Assembly: GCF_907164915.1 (NCBI RefSeq)
Contig: NC_061868.1
Coordinates: 47,553,689-47,617,688 of the forward strand
Length of the DNA stretch: 64,000 nucleotides
Direction of reading: 5' to 3'
Source of the DNA: Impatiens glandulifera
Lineage: Eukaryota; Streptophyta; Magnoliopsida; Ericales; Balsaminaceae
Shown: piece by piece, positions 25,677-37,900 of the stretch
Position numbering within the stretch: the first letter of the stretch is position 1
How the letters are laid out: the number at the start of each line of letters is the position of its first letter
Translations under genes and position numbers: made by a program
The notes under the pieces: generated by a model
Database searches by the model: none
The model's input: only the letters and a program-made list of their open reading frames with translations
What the model was told of the DNA's origin: nothing

Positions 25677-25710
<34 letters not shown>

Positions 25711-28700
25711 TTAGTTAAAAAGTTGAACTTATATTAATGTTAAAACGTCCCGCGTTTATCAAATTTGGTGTTGAATTTAAAATATAAAGTCTTTGTAGCC
25801 TAGTTGGTTAAAGAGTTGTACTTGTTTTGTTAGGTTGCAAGTTCGAAACATACCTCTAGCATTTTTAATTTTATTTTTAACCGTTTTAAATTTAAAAACG
25901 GGTAAACTCACAATCCGACCCAAGTATCCAAATTAACCACAGCTCTCGACCCGGCAATCCGGACACTTTAAAAATTAAGCATCATTATATATATATATAT
26001 ATTAGTTAGTTAAAAAGTTGAACTTATATTAATGTTAAAACGTCCCGCATTTATCAAATTTGGTGTTGAATTTAAAATATAAAGTCTTTGTAGCCTAGTC
26101 GGTTAAAGAGTTGTACTTGTTTTGTTAGGTTGCAAGTTCGAAACATACCTCTAGCATTTTTAATTTTATTTTTAACCGTTTTAAATTTAAAAACGGGTAA
26201 ACCCACAATCCGACCCAAGTATCCAAATTAACCACAGCTCTCGACCCGGCAATCCGGACACTTTAAAAATTAAGCATCATTATATATATATATTAGTTAG
26301 TTAAAAAGTTGAACTTATATTAATGTTAAAACGTCCCGCGTTTATCAAATTTGGTGTTGAATTTAAAATATAAAGTCTTTGTAGCCTAGTTGGTTAAAGA
26401 GTTGTACTTGTTTTGTTAGGTTGCAAGTTCGAAACATACCTCTAGCATTTTTAATTTTATTTTTAACCGTTTTAAATTTAAAAACGGGTAAACTCACAAT
26501 CCGACCCAAGTATCCAAATTAACCACAGCTCTCGACCCGGCAATCCGGACACTTTAAAAATTAAGCATCATTATATATATATATATATTAGTTAGTTAAA
26601 AAGTTGAACTTATATTAATGTTAAAACGTCCCGCGTTTATCAAATTTGGTGTTGAATTTAAAATATAAAGTCTTTGTAGCCTAGTCGGTTAAAGAGTTGT
26701 ACTTGTTTTGTTAGGTTGCAAGTTCGAAACATACCTCTAGCATTTTTAATTTTATTTTTAACCGTTTTAAATTTAAAAACGGGTAAACCCACAATCCGAC
26801 CCAAGTATCCAAATTAACCACAGCTCTCGACCCGGCAATCCGGACACTTTAAAAATTAAGCATCATTATATATATATATATTAGTTAGTTAAAAAGTTGA
26901 ACTTATATTAATGTTAAAACGTCCCGCGTTTATCAAATTTGGTGTTGAATTTAAAATATAAAGTCTTTGTAGCCTAGTTGGTTAAAGAGTTGTACTTGTT
27001 TTGTTAGGTTGCAAGTTCGAAACATACCTCTAGCATTTTTAATTTTATTTTTAACCGTTTTAAATTTAAAAACGGGTAAACTCACAATCCGACCCAAGTA
27101 TCCAAATTAACCACAGCTCTCGACCCGGCAATCCGGACACTTTAAAAATTAAGCATCATTATATATATATATATTAGTTAGTTAAAAAGTTGAACTTATA
27201 TTAATGTTAAAACGTCCCGCGTTTATCAAATTTGGTGTTGAATTTAAAATATAAAGTCTTTGTAGCCTAGTCGGTTAAAGAGTTGTACTTGTTTTGTTAG
27301 GTTGCAAGTTCGAAACATACCTCTAGCATTTTTAATTTTATTTTTAACCGTTTTAAATTTAAAAACGGGTAAACCCACAATCCGACCCAAGTATCCAAAT
27401 TAACCACAGCTCTCGACCCGGCAATCCGGACACTTTAAAAATTAAGCATCATTATATATATATAGATTAGTTAGTTAAAAAGTTGAACTTATATTAATGT
27501 TAAAACGTGCCGCGTTTATCAAATTTGGTGTTGAATTTAAAATATGAAGTCTTTGTAGCCTAGTTGGTTAAAGAGTTGTACTTGTTTTGTTAGGTTGCAA
27601 ATTCGAAACATACCTCTAGCATTTTTAATTTTATTTTTAACCGTTTTAAATTTAAAAACGGGTAAACCCACAATCCGACCCAAGTATCCAAATTAACCAC
27701 AGCTCTCGACCCGGCAATCCGGACACTTTAAAAATTAAGCATCATTATATATATATATAGAGATTAGTTAGTTAAAAAGTTGAACTTATATTAATGTTAA
27801 AACGTGCCGCGTTTATCAAATTTGGTGTTGAATTTAAAATATGAAGTCTTTGTAGCCTAGTTGGTTAAAGAGTTGTACTTGTTTTGTTAGGTTGCAAATT
27901 CGAAACATACCTCTAGCATTTTTAATTTTATTTTTAACCGTTTTAAATTTAAAAACGGGTAAACCCACAATCCGACCCAAGTATCCAAATTAACCACAGC
28001 TCTCGACCCGGCAATCCGGACACTTTAAAAATTAAGCATCATTATATATATATATAGAGATTAGTTAGTTAAAAAGTTGAACTTATATTAATGTTAAAAC
28101 GTCCCGGGTTTATCAAATTTGGTGTTGAATTTAAAATATAAAGTCTTTGTATCCTAGTTGGTTAAAGAGTTGTACTTGTTTTGTTAGGTTGCAAGTTCGA
28201 AACATACCTTTAGCATTTTTAATTTTATTTTTAACCGTTTTAAATTTAAAAACGGGTAAACCCACAATCCGACCCAAGTATCCAAATTAACCACAGCTCT
28301 CGACCCGGCAATCCGGACACTTTAAAAATTAAGCATCATTATATATATATAGATTAGTTAGTTAAAAAGTTGAACTTATATTAATGTTAAAACGTCCCGC
28401 GTTTATCAAAATTTGGTGTTGAATTTAAAATATAATGTCTTTGTAGCCTAGTTGGTTAAAGAGTTGTACTTGTTTTGTCAGGTTGCAAGTTCGAAACATA
28501 CCTCTAGCATTTTTAATTTTATTTTTAACCGTTTTAAATTTAAAAACGGGTAAACCCACAATCCGACCCAAGTATCCAAATTAACCATAGCTCTCGACCC
28601 GGCAATCCGGACACTTTAAAAATTAAGCATCATTATATAGATTAGTTAGTTAAAAAGTTGAACTTATATTAATGTTAAAACGTCCCGCGTTTATCAAATT

Positions 28701-28937
28701 TGGTGTTGAATTTAAAATATAAAGTCTTTGTAGCCTAGTTGGTTAAAGAGTTGTACTTGTTTTGTTAGGTTGCAAGTTCGAAACATACCTCTAGCATTTT
28801 TAATTTTATTATTAACCGTTTTAAATTTAAAAACGGGTAAACCCACAATCCGACCCAAGTATCCAAATTAACCACAGCTCTCGACCCGGCAATCCGGACA
28901 CTTTAAAAATTAAGCATCATTATATATATATAGATTG
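25290..28937. repeat. Tandem array of 12 units (~294 bp) with a tRNA-like Pol III promoter in each
   Basis: Full units begin (ttagttagttaaaaagttga) at 25399, 25707, 26002, 26293, 26588, 26881, 27174, 27467, 27764, 28061, 28354 and 28642; half a unit precedes them (about 25290-25398). Spacing is 288-308 bp, and most of the variation comes from a (TA)n tract at each junction. Each unit contains a perfect or near-perfect box A (tagcctagttgg) and, 32 nt on, a box B-like agttcgaaac, the arrangement of tRNA-derived SINEs. The second half is conserved: accgttttaaatttaaaaac, ccgacccaagtatcc, ctctcgacccggcaatccgg. There is no open reading frame. It is a satellite-like array built from a SINE-like monomer. 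A diverged single copy of the first half lies at 46363-46450. Confidence 0.93.
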
Positions 28938-29640
28938 GTAGAAGGGTACCGAGTCGATTTGGATTTCAAATCTTAGATCTCATATGCCTATTTGTGAACG
29001 GGAAAAATTAATTCGTTTGGATTGATTTATATTAAATTTATTAAATTTGTATTCCAAACTATAAAATACGATCAAATATGAGATTGATTCAAACTAATTT
29101 TTTATATATATATTTGTAAATGTAACTTGAAATTATTAAATAATTTTAAATTAATTGAATTATTCAAATTTAATTCTAATTAAACTCAAGCCCAATTTAA
29201 TTCAAACCAAAATAGTTAATCCAATTTCGTAATTCAAATATTGACAAATAGAGTTAAAGAAGTTATCCGATTAGTCCATTAAATGTTCACTCTTGAATTA
29301 AGAAAATTTTAATTACTTAATTTATTTTATTATTTAATGTTTAATATGTTTAATTATGAAAAAAATAAAATTAATTTGTTATTATTATAATTAATTTTGT
29401 TTTTTTATAATTTAAATTTGAATTTGAAAAAAAAATCTTGTTGACTATCCAATCCGAATTTAATTCGATCCGGATTGAAATCCGATCTAATCTCAATCTA
29501 ATCCCAAATATCCAACCCGGATTAGTATTCCAAATTCGAATTGAATTGAATTTCAGATTAATCCAATCCATGCTCACCCATATTAATTGTTATCCCGGTC
29601 CGCAAATCCGGTTCACCTAGCCAGCCAAAACCATTTATGT
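28938..29640. other. A+T-rich DNA, probable MITE remnant
   Basis: Approximately 28990-29575 has ends (gtgaacgggaaaaattaatt; other strand gtgagcatggattggattaa) resembling the segment at 16090-16850. No coding signal. The family is not identified. Confidence 0.35.
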
Positions 29641-30198
29641 ATGTTCGAGTTAAGGGTGTCATTATCGTTCCCTGTGTAGCGGTTCGATATCTTATCCTCA
29701 CTGAAATCCTGAATTTGAACATATTATGAGACTCATTTAATTCGTGTTAAATTGGTTAAGTGTATTTACGAAAAATATGTTTAATCGATGTAAAGAATTG
29801 ATAGATAGAAATGGGAAAGAAGTGTTAATAGAAGAAGAAAAAGGATGTCATTGTAGAGGTCCCTAGTATATAGGTGGCCATTGATATAATAAACAGTTAG
29901 ATGGCATGATCAACTAAAGCTGCCTGCTTGCTTTCCAACTGTTTTTATTATCTTTCTCTCTCTGACAGCACATCACACAGCTTAACTTTGGTTTCATCGA
30001 TCCTAAGAGACTCGATACGCCCAGACCTGGCCCATCTCTTCTCTCTCTCTCTCTTTCCTTCCTTCTTTCTTCTTTGGCGGATTTATCAAAGCCCTCACTC
30101 TCTCTCTAGTCGCGCTTCTTCAAAATCTACATCCTCCATCTCTCAAATCTGAGAATCAAACAACTGCATTGTCGATTTATCTCTCTAATCTCCTATCA
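29641..30198 (+). promoter_or_regulatory. BCCP promoter and 5' leader
   Basis: A TATA-like ctagtatatagg sits at about 29862-29873. The probable leader (from about 29900) is pyrimidine-rich, with a ctctctctctctct run near 30040-30055, common in plant leaders. The start codon is at 30199. Confidence 0.4.
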
Positions 30199-32908
30199 AT
30201 GGCTTCCTCTCTTCCTTCTACTGCTTCAGCTACCTTAGCAAAGACCAATTCTTCCGCCTTAACTGCTGCATCCCACGCCCATCATCATTCTCCTTCCAAA
30301 GTCTCTTTTCGCCTCTCTCCCAAGCCCAAGCTTCGCTTCTCGCTCAAGGTACGTCCAATTTCTTCTATTCTTCAGATCGGTAACTCTTTAGGGATCATCA
30401 TTTCTGAAGTTAATCGCTTTTCTTTACTCTGTTTCATATATCACAAGATCGACAGACCGTAGTTGCAATTTTGTTTCATTTCTTCACTCCTATTCCTGGT
30501 TTCTGATACTTTGACTGTAATTTCTCTAAATAATGATAAGTTGTAGAGATTAACATCATGCATTCTCTTTAACATTATTACTTAATGATTAGTTACTTGT
30601 GTTTGTAGTTCACTTCAATAGTTGAGCTATACTAACAAAAATTCTTCAAATCAAAGTTTAAATCTCATGCTTTTCCACAAAAGAAGTTTCATTCTTCCAC
30701 CCCAAACGCCCATCCTCTCAAAATTGAATTGTTTGAAAAAAAATCATATCTTGGATTTAACATTTTGTTGCTTAATCACAAATCATCATTTGCCAATTGT
30801 TTGAATTTTGTTATTTCATCTAGAACTAGGTTGTTTGGTATAGAAGATTGTCTTGCTAATGGTGGGGCCTTCAACAAAGAAATTTTCAAAGGGGGTTTGA
30901 TGCATCATATTTGTAGATCTTAAAAACTAGTCCTTGTTGTTTCACTTGCTTGAAACTTCTGCAGGATGAGGTGTAATATTTTGCAATATGAACAGCTATG
31001 GGGAATTCCTTATATACTGATGCTGTTTTAATTGTCATTATAATACTAATAACTCATGTTTTGTTAACATTGTTTCATTAGCATATCTCTGGAAATGTTG
31101 TACTCATTTATTTCATATGAAATCTGTGTAATAGGGATTGAAGCCCGGATGGAATCGGCCTTGTATTGTGAGAGCACAACTTACCGAGGTAAGCTTCTCT
31201 ATGTTGTTTCCAATAGAAAATCTTTTTATTTTGTACCTTTATTAACAAGTTTGTGGAGCTATCTGTTGCAATAAAGGTTGTGGTTGATGAAAAATTGGCT
31301 ACATCAACAAAGGATGTAAAACCATCTGAGGATCCATCTTCTCCAGTCTTGGCTTCTGAGGAGTCAATTTCTGAATTCATTACTCAAGTTTCTAATCTAG
31401 TCAAGTATGTCTGTCTATCTTTGATTGCACTAGTCCATATTTTTACTCAATTAAAAGAGATATTAATTTATCCATTTTCTGTAGGCTAGTTGACTCCAAG
31501 GATATTGTGGAGTTACAGTTAAAACAGCTGGATTTTGAACTCTTAATCCGTAAAAAAGAAGCCATACCTGTACCAGCATCTTCTGCTCCTGTTATGATGC
31601 ATGCATCTCCACAAGCACCACCTGCTTACCAAATGCCTGCGGTTCCAGCAACTCCAGCAGCACCAGTACCTAGACCTGCAACTCTTGCTTTGCCACCTGC
31701 TCCTGAACCTTCTAAATCATCCCATCCACCTCTCAAATCTCCCATGGCTGGGACATTCTATAGAAGTCCAGCACCTGGTGAACCACCCTTTGTGAAGGTG
31801 ATTCTTGGTGTAAAAGTTTTTAATAAGAATTTGAAAATAAGTAGATGATAAGCTGACGTGAGAGCTTTTATTTGTGGAAATAACCTCAGGTTGGAGACAA
31901 AGTTCAGAAGGGACAGGTTCTCTGTATCATTGAAGCCATGAAGTTGATGAATGAAATAGAGGTTAGTATCATTGAGCTTTTACTTGACATGTTAGGTTTT
32001 AGGGAACTGTTGAAGGAATACAAAGAGAAACTAAAGATTCTTTGTTGTTATTGATTGCTTAGAAAGTGATAAAAAAAAAAACTAGGTTCCTTCCTTTTTC
32101 TTTTGTCACTTATTGGCAAACAAAACTATTTTTTTGTGGGTTAAAGCTGTCCTTTTCTCATCTGATATAATTGCTAAATTGTTACTTTTAAACATGGCTG
32201 AATCTGAAGTCTGAAATATTTATCTGGCCTTCATATTAGGAAGGAAGATACAGATTGCAACCAACAGAAGTTTCCTTCGCAATGAAATAAAACTAACAGT
32301 ACAAAAGATTATTTTAAATAAACCTACATCATTCTTGGAATAATTAATTAAACTAGCACAATGGGAGGTCAAGTTATAGGCAACAAAGAAAGAAACTAAA
32401 TTAATAATAATAAAAAAAATTCCAATATAGGCACTTGGAAAATGCAAACAAATAATAAGCCTAGTTTGATAATTCCACATATACCAAATGGTGTTGTATC
32501 TGTTTCTTAACCTTAGAGATTGTGATATCAACCAACAACAGTTTTATATCAAATGGTCTTTCTTGTATCTCTTTCAAATTAATTGGCGGTTTTGTCCACG
32601 AGACCCAACCACACATACAAATTTACTAATACATATGTAGTTTTGAGTGGATGCTTTTAGACCCGATTAAGAAACTTTCTGGGTTTTGTTTTGTTTTGTT
32701 TTGTTTTGTTGATGATAAAGGCTGATCAATCCGGAACCATAGTTGAAGTTATTGCAGAAGATGGCAAACCTGTCAGTTTTGAGACAGTGAGTAAACACTA
32801 ACATGTTTTGATGTCTTGATTATCTATCTACTTTATTATTCTAATTGACTGCATTCTAATAATAAAATGTTAATAATTATGCAGCCTCTTTATGTGATTG
32901 CACCCTAG
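30199..32908 (+). CDS. BCCP: Biotin carboxyl carrier protein of plastid acetyl-CoA carboxylase
   Basis: Carries biotin between biotin carboxylase and carboxyltransferase in the heteromeric plastid acetyl-CoA carboxylase, the entry step of fatty-acid synthesis. Seven exons: 30199-30348, 31135-31188, 31277-31404, 31485-31797, 31890-31961, 32721-32786 and 32885-32908; phases agree, giving 268 residues (Arabidopsis BCCP1 280, BCCP2 255). Residues 1 to about 65 are a Ser/Ala-rich transit peptide. A Pro/Ala-rich hinge (about 130-185) precedes [20 protein letters not shown] and the biotinyl domain; the biotinylated Lys is K233 in [10 protein letters not shown]. The domain ends [16 protein letters not shown]...PLYVIAP. 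The third exon uses acceptor aaag|gt. Intron 5 is 759 bp and ends in a (TTTTG)n tract next to its acceptor. It is intact. BCCP1 versus BCCP2 is not resolved. Confidence 0.95.
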
Positions 32909-33446
32909 AGAAGGAGAAAGAACAACTGTTACACCTGTATAAGCTGCTGCTGCTGCTGCTGATATTAGGAAAGGTTGGTACTTGTTGGGTTTTGCTGTTT
33001 TTATGGTTTTTGTTTCTTTTTACTGAAATTAGAATCTGTGATGGTTATGGATAGAGAAAGCAAACTAGAAAGAAATTAGATCTTGATTTGGCACTTTCTT
33101 CTACCTTGTTATTTGAATTAGAAAGTTTATTAAGCTGGAGCTGAGTTTTAAATTTTAAAAAAATAAAAGAGTACTATGCATCTGCATATTAATCATGTAT
33201 TTTGCAGACTTTTAAGGTAATTTTTCATGTGAATTATTTATATTAGAGTAAAAGCATGTCAAGTAATTCTTTTTTCTTTACATAATCTTCTTCATTCTGT
33301 CTTAGTGAATTTTCTTATATGAATTATTAAAGCTTCAATTTCAATTAGAGTTGAAACAAAAGCTTTCATCCATTATAATTTCCTCTGCTCAAACATGTTC
33401 TTCTCCAACCAAACCAGACCGACCATTTAAAGGCTCTTTCTTCTTC
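32909..33446 (+). other. BCCP 3' flank and upstream region of the first glycosyltransferase
   Basis: A (gct)n run follows the stop (32942-32958). An AATAAA-type signal (aataaaagag) at about 33161-33170 could end the BCCP transcript. A block at about 33325-33384 (attaaagcttcaatttcaat) is repeated at 36654-36720, ahead of the paralogue. Confidence 0.4.
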
Positions 33447-34961
33447 ATGGGCCGATCCTCTAATGAACTCCGCTGCTTTACTCATCATAATAACAAAATC
33501 ATGAACGGAGGAAAGAACAAGCGCCCGTTTCTCTCCATCTCATCAAGCCTCTTCACCACCCTTTTGTTTGTCGTCCTCTTCACCGTCGCCGCCCTTCTTC
33601 TCCTTCACAGTACCCCAACCGTCACCGCCTCCCTTCCACATAAACCCTGGACCGGAGACCTCCGCACCGCTGAATTCGCATGGAACCGTCTCTCCTTAGA
33701 CGAGGACTTCAATCTTCCCCCGCAGGACATGCTAAAGATCGCAGTTTTCTCAAGGAAATGGCCTTCAGGATCCACCCCCGGCGGAATGGAACGTCACGCC
33801 CGCACCCTCCATTCCGCCCTCGCCAGCCGTGGCCATGAAGTTCACGTCTTCACCTCTTCCACGTCTAAACCGGTCACCATATCGCCTGTTCCTAATTCCC
33901 CAATCGTCCATTCCCACGTAGACGAATCCGAGCCGGGAAAGTGGCAGTACAAGAAGGCGTGGGAGCAGTACAAACTCGAGAACGGAAACGGACGCCCGTT
34001 CGACGTTGTCCATTCTGAGAGCGTTGCGCTCCCGTACTTCATGGCTCGACTTCTCCCCAATCTTGCTGTATCATGGCACGGGATAGCCCTGGAAAGCCTG
34101 TCGTCGGCGATCTATCAGGACTTAGTCCGACCGGTTGACCAACCGATGTCGGCGGCGTTCAACGCCAGCTTACAAACGTTGATCCCGAAAGTTCTCAATG
34201 AAATCAGATTCTTCAAGAACTACCAACACCATGTTGCTACCAGCGACAGCTCGGGCGAGATGCTGAGAGACGTTTACCAAATCCCTTCCAAGAGAGTCCA
34301 CGTGATCATTAACGGGGTCGATAACAACGAATTCAATTATGATAAAAAACAAGGTCAAAACTTTAGAACAGAAATCGGCATCCCGAATAATAACGTTACC
34401 TTGGTTTTTGGTGTAGCGGGGAGGCTAGTGAAAGACAAAGGCCACCCTTTACTATTCGAAGCCTTTTCGAATCTTCGAACCAAACACCCGAACATTTACT
34501 TAATCGTGGCAGGGTCGGGTCCGTGGGAGGAAAGGTATAAGGAATTGGGTGATCAAGTGATCATATTGGGATCATTGAAACCATCTGAGTTAAGGGTGTT
34601 CTACAATGCTATCGACATCTTCGTCAACCCAACTCTTAGGCCTCAAGGGCTTGACTTAACCTTAATGGAAGCCATGATGAGTGGGAAGCCGGTGATGGCA
34701 TCGCGATTTCCAAGCATAAAGGGAACTATCGTAGTGAATGAGGAATTCGGGTTTATGTTTGCTCCGAATGCCGAGGAGCTGGAAGCGACAATGGAGGTGG
34801 TGGTGGCGGAGGGGCCGGAGAGGATGGCGAGGAGGGGGAAGGCCTGTAGGGAGTACGCGGCTTCGATGTTTACGGCTAGTAAGATGGCTTTGGCTTATGA
34901 GAGGTTGTTTTTGTGCATTAAGAATGACACATTTTGTGTCCACCATCCACATTCCATTTAA
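33447..34961 (+). CDS. GT4-type glycosyltransferase (membrane-anchored), copy 1
   Basis: Single-exon gene, 504 residues from ATG 33447; a second in-frame ATG at 33501 starts MNGGKNKRP, which is shared with the paralogue at 39.5 kb and may be the real start (486 residues). A type II membrane anchor follows (TTLLFVVLFTVAALLLL). The GT-B fold N-half has FSRKWPSGSTPGGMERHA and ALASRGHEVHVFTS; the C-half has GVAGRLVKDKGHPLL, LIVAGSGPWEERY and NPTLRPQGLDLTLMEAMMSG. This matches GT4 plant proteins annotated only as UDP-glycosyltransferase superfamily; the topology suggests an endomembrane location, and donor and acceptor are unknown. In the EX7E motif the first Glu is Gln (PQGLDLTLME), in both copies. 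No lesion is seen. Confidence 0.88.
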   Translation: MGRSSNELRCFTHHNNKIMNGGKNKRPFLSISSSLFTTLLFVVLFTVAALLLLHSTPTVTASLPHKPWTGDLRTAEFAWNRLSLDEDFNLPPQDMLKIAVFSRKWPSGSTPGGMERHARTLHSALASRGHEVHVFTSSTSKPVTISPVPNSPIVHSHVDESEPGKWQYKKAWEQYKLENGNGRPFDVVHSESVALPYFMARLLPNLAVSWHGIALESLSSAIYQDLVRPVDQPMSAAFNASLQTLIPKVLNEIRFFKNYQHHVATSDSSGEMLRDVYQIPSKRVHVIINGVDNNEFNYDKKQGQNFRTEIGIPNNNVTLVFGVAGRLVKDKGHPLLFEAFSNLRTKHPNIYLIVAGSGPWEERYKELGDQVIILGSLKPSELRVFYNAIDIFVNPTLRPQGLDLTLMEAMMSGKPVMASRFPSIKGTIVVNEEFGFMFAPNAEELEATMEVVVAEGPERMARRGKACREYAASMFTASKMALAYERLFLCIKNDTFCVHHPHSI

Positions 34962-37900
34962 TTAATTAACTAATTAAATCACTCTTTACAATTGATCAAA
35001 ATTTATGTTTTTAAGACCATAAGAATTATGTCAATTTCTTAACCTGAACTTTTGGGCTAATCCATAAACTATACTATATGCATGCACTTGTTAAAAGTAT
35101 ATTCATAAACATATTCAATGCATTTTTCTATATATATTTCACAAATTAATTTGATCACAATTAAATAATATAATATTAATATATTTATTTTATTTTAATT
35201 TAAATGGTGATATTTATCCTCTTAAAACACTTATTCATTTTAACTATCCTAATGAGTTAAACAATAATAATAATAATTTATACAATAATTTCATTAATTA
35301 ATATATTTAAGACAAAAACTAATTAAGGAAACCTACCAATTTAAACAAAAACTAACACGCTATTGCATGTTCAACATGTATGCATGCAAAAACAAATTGT
35401 GTCCATTGTTTTTGGAATAAAGAGACATTTATATATTAAAAAAAAGGTCTTAATAAGTTGTTCAATGCCATAAAAAATTCTCTTAATATATATATAACAA
35501 TTATTGTAATGGTTGAGTTTAAAATAAAGATAATTTTAATTAATATTATTTAACTAAATTGAATTTCATTAATTAGTAAAAGCATGCAAAGTGAGGCTCT
35601 AATGATGTTGTAGCCTCGTTCGGCCTTTTCATCATCATGTCCTGTTTTTCTTCTTTTTTAAATTATCCTCTTTAGTGAATTTTTTTACGTGATTTTTTTT
35701 TTTATCCAGTCATAAATATTAATTGGTAATTTCAGCCCCAACTAAAAGCTTGTATCCTACATATTATTCGATTCTTTCAATTTATTCTATAAGCCAAAAA
35801 AAATAATTTATTTTATTAAATTGATACTCATAATAAACTCATATTCCATTGAATCTGATAATTAACCATTTAAACATTCTATTTACGAAATCGATAATAT
35901 ATGTTTGATTTTTTTTTATCAAACCAAATATTTTTTAATAAAAAAACTCAAATAAACAGATCATCAAACAAGCTATAATAATTAATTTGTGAGTGGTAGT
36001 AGTGCTTTGACACCAAGCTAAGAGAAAGTCAAAAGAGGAAGCATGAGATTTAATTCAATTCAAATACTTGCATCACAAAACACTTGAAATCAGCCTAACC
36101 CCTTTTTTCATTTTTCTTTTTTATTAATACTTTTAAATATTATATATAATATAATAATTTTCCACTTTCATTTAATTTAATTTAATTAATATATCGATCA
36201 GTCAACTTTCTTGTTATAAATGATAATGCCTTCAGTCTCCACACTGCCGGCTTACTTTGTGGAAACTCGATCCTCCTTTACATGCACTCTAAGCAACTTC
36301 ACGAGTCAACTCACTGAGCCATAATGATTTTGACTATTATAAAGTTCAAAAATCAACATTTTTTTTATTTAATATTAAATTTGAATCCTTTAAAAAAATA
36401 ATATCTAATTACTTAAAGTTTTGTTTTAGAAATCATTTCAGTTTTTACATATATTTCATCATAAAAAAGTAAGTGATCGATGTCAATATTAAATGGAAGA
36501 GTTGAATATATATTTAGTTAAATGATGTTGATATACACTTCCAAATAAATAAATTGGACTCATCTAATCATTGTTAGTTAATTCTTAATAAGAAAATGAA
36601 CACTTTTAAAATGATGTAGCTTCTAGAAAAAAATAAAAATAAAAAATAATAATATTATTAAAGCTTCAATTTCAATTCGACTTAAAAGAAAAGTTTCATC
36701 CATTATAATTGAGCTAACATGTTATTATTCTACATAAGTATTAATCTGGTCACTGTGCGTTCTTAATAATGCCAAACTGACCTTCACATCGATCTATTAA
36801 TAATAATATATATTTTATACTTATTTGAGACCACTAAGAAATAAAAATTACACGAATATATATTTTATACATAATTTGAATCATAAGCTAGACAAAAAAA
36901 ATGACATGTAAATAATTTATTTTCTCCTAAATCACGTTTAATTATACTACTAAATACTAATTACTGCTAGCTGGTGGATGCTATATTTATATCACTAAAA
37001 TGTTTAAAAAATAAAATTGATCATATGCATAATAGAACAAAAATATATATATATAATTTATATTAGGATACAAAGGAAGCCAGACAATATATAATTAATA
37101 TTAACTTTAATTTTGAATATAATTAATCAATTTCTCATATATAATAAGAAATATTATGCATGGCTATTTTTGGACTCGTTTCCGTTATTATTTGTTTTTT
37201 AGTTGTAAAGGATTGATTTGAATTTTAAGATTTGCTTACATGTAAATTTTTTTTGACAACCAATAATTTAGTTTTTCTAAGTTTTTTATTTTTTAAGACT
37301 ATTTCTCATTAATTTAATTACTTATTATTGTGAAGATGGCCGAAGAGTAATTTCTATTCCATAAAATTGGACTTGTGAATTTAATTAACAAAAACATTTT
37401 TATTTGACATTGTTGACATATAGTATAGGCGACTCAACTAATATATAATTTATAAATTCAATTGTAAATTAATTATTCCTTTCTTGAATATAATAGGTTC
37501 AAATTAAATTTGAGAATAGTTTTTTGGGGTGTTCTAGGCGGAAAAAAAATGATTTTGTTTTTATTTGAAAGCATATAATGTTAGAATTATCCTAATTAGA
37601 TCCTAATTTAATGTGTGAGAAATTAAAATTTGAATGTGGCGGAAACGTACTTTAATTAATCACATGAATCTTCTCTTTCCTTGTAATAGAAAAAGTCTTA
37701 AATCTTATATTTCTTTAGACTTTCTTTATGTGGAATGGATCTTTCAATTGATGAGTAAGTCAATAGGTTTCTCTCTCTGTTGATGGGGACGCAAAGGATA
37801 ATTGACGTTACATCAAATGAGGACCATTACCGTTACATATAACCAACAATAAATTAGTTATTATGGTTTGACAATTTCTAATTTAGCCCCTTCATAAAAT

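Noticed and set aside
25796..28800. A cluster of tRNA genes in the 294-bp array
   Set aside because: Box A and box B match, but I could not fold a proper acceptor stem or anticodon arm; a tRNA-derived SINE head fits better.
25290..28937. CRISPR-like array
   Set aside because: Units are about 294 bp with no short repeats separated by unique spacers, and the DNA is plant nuclear.
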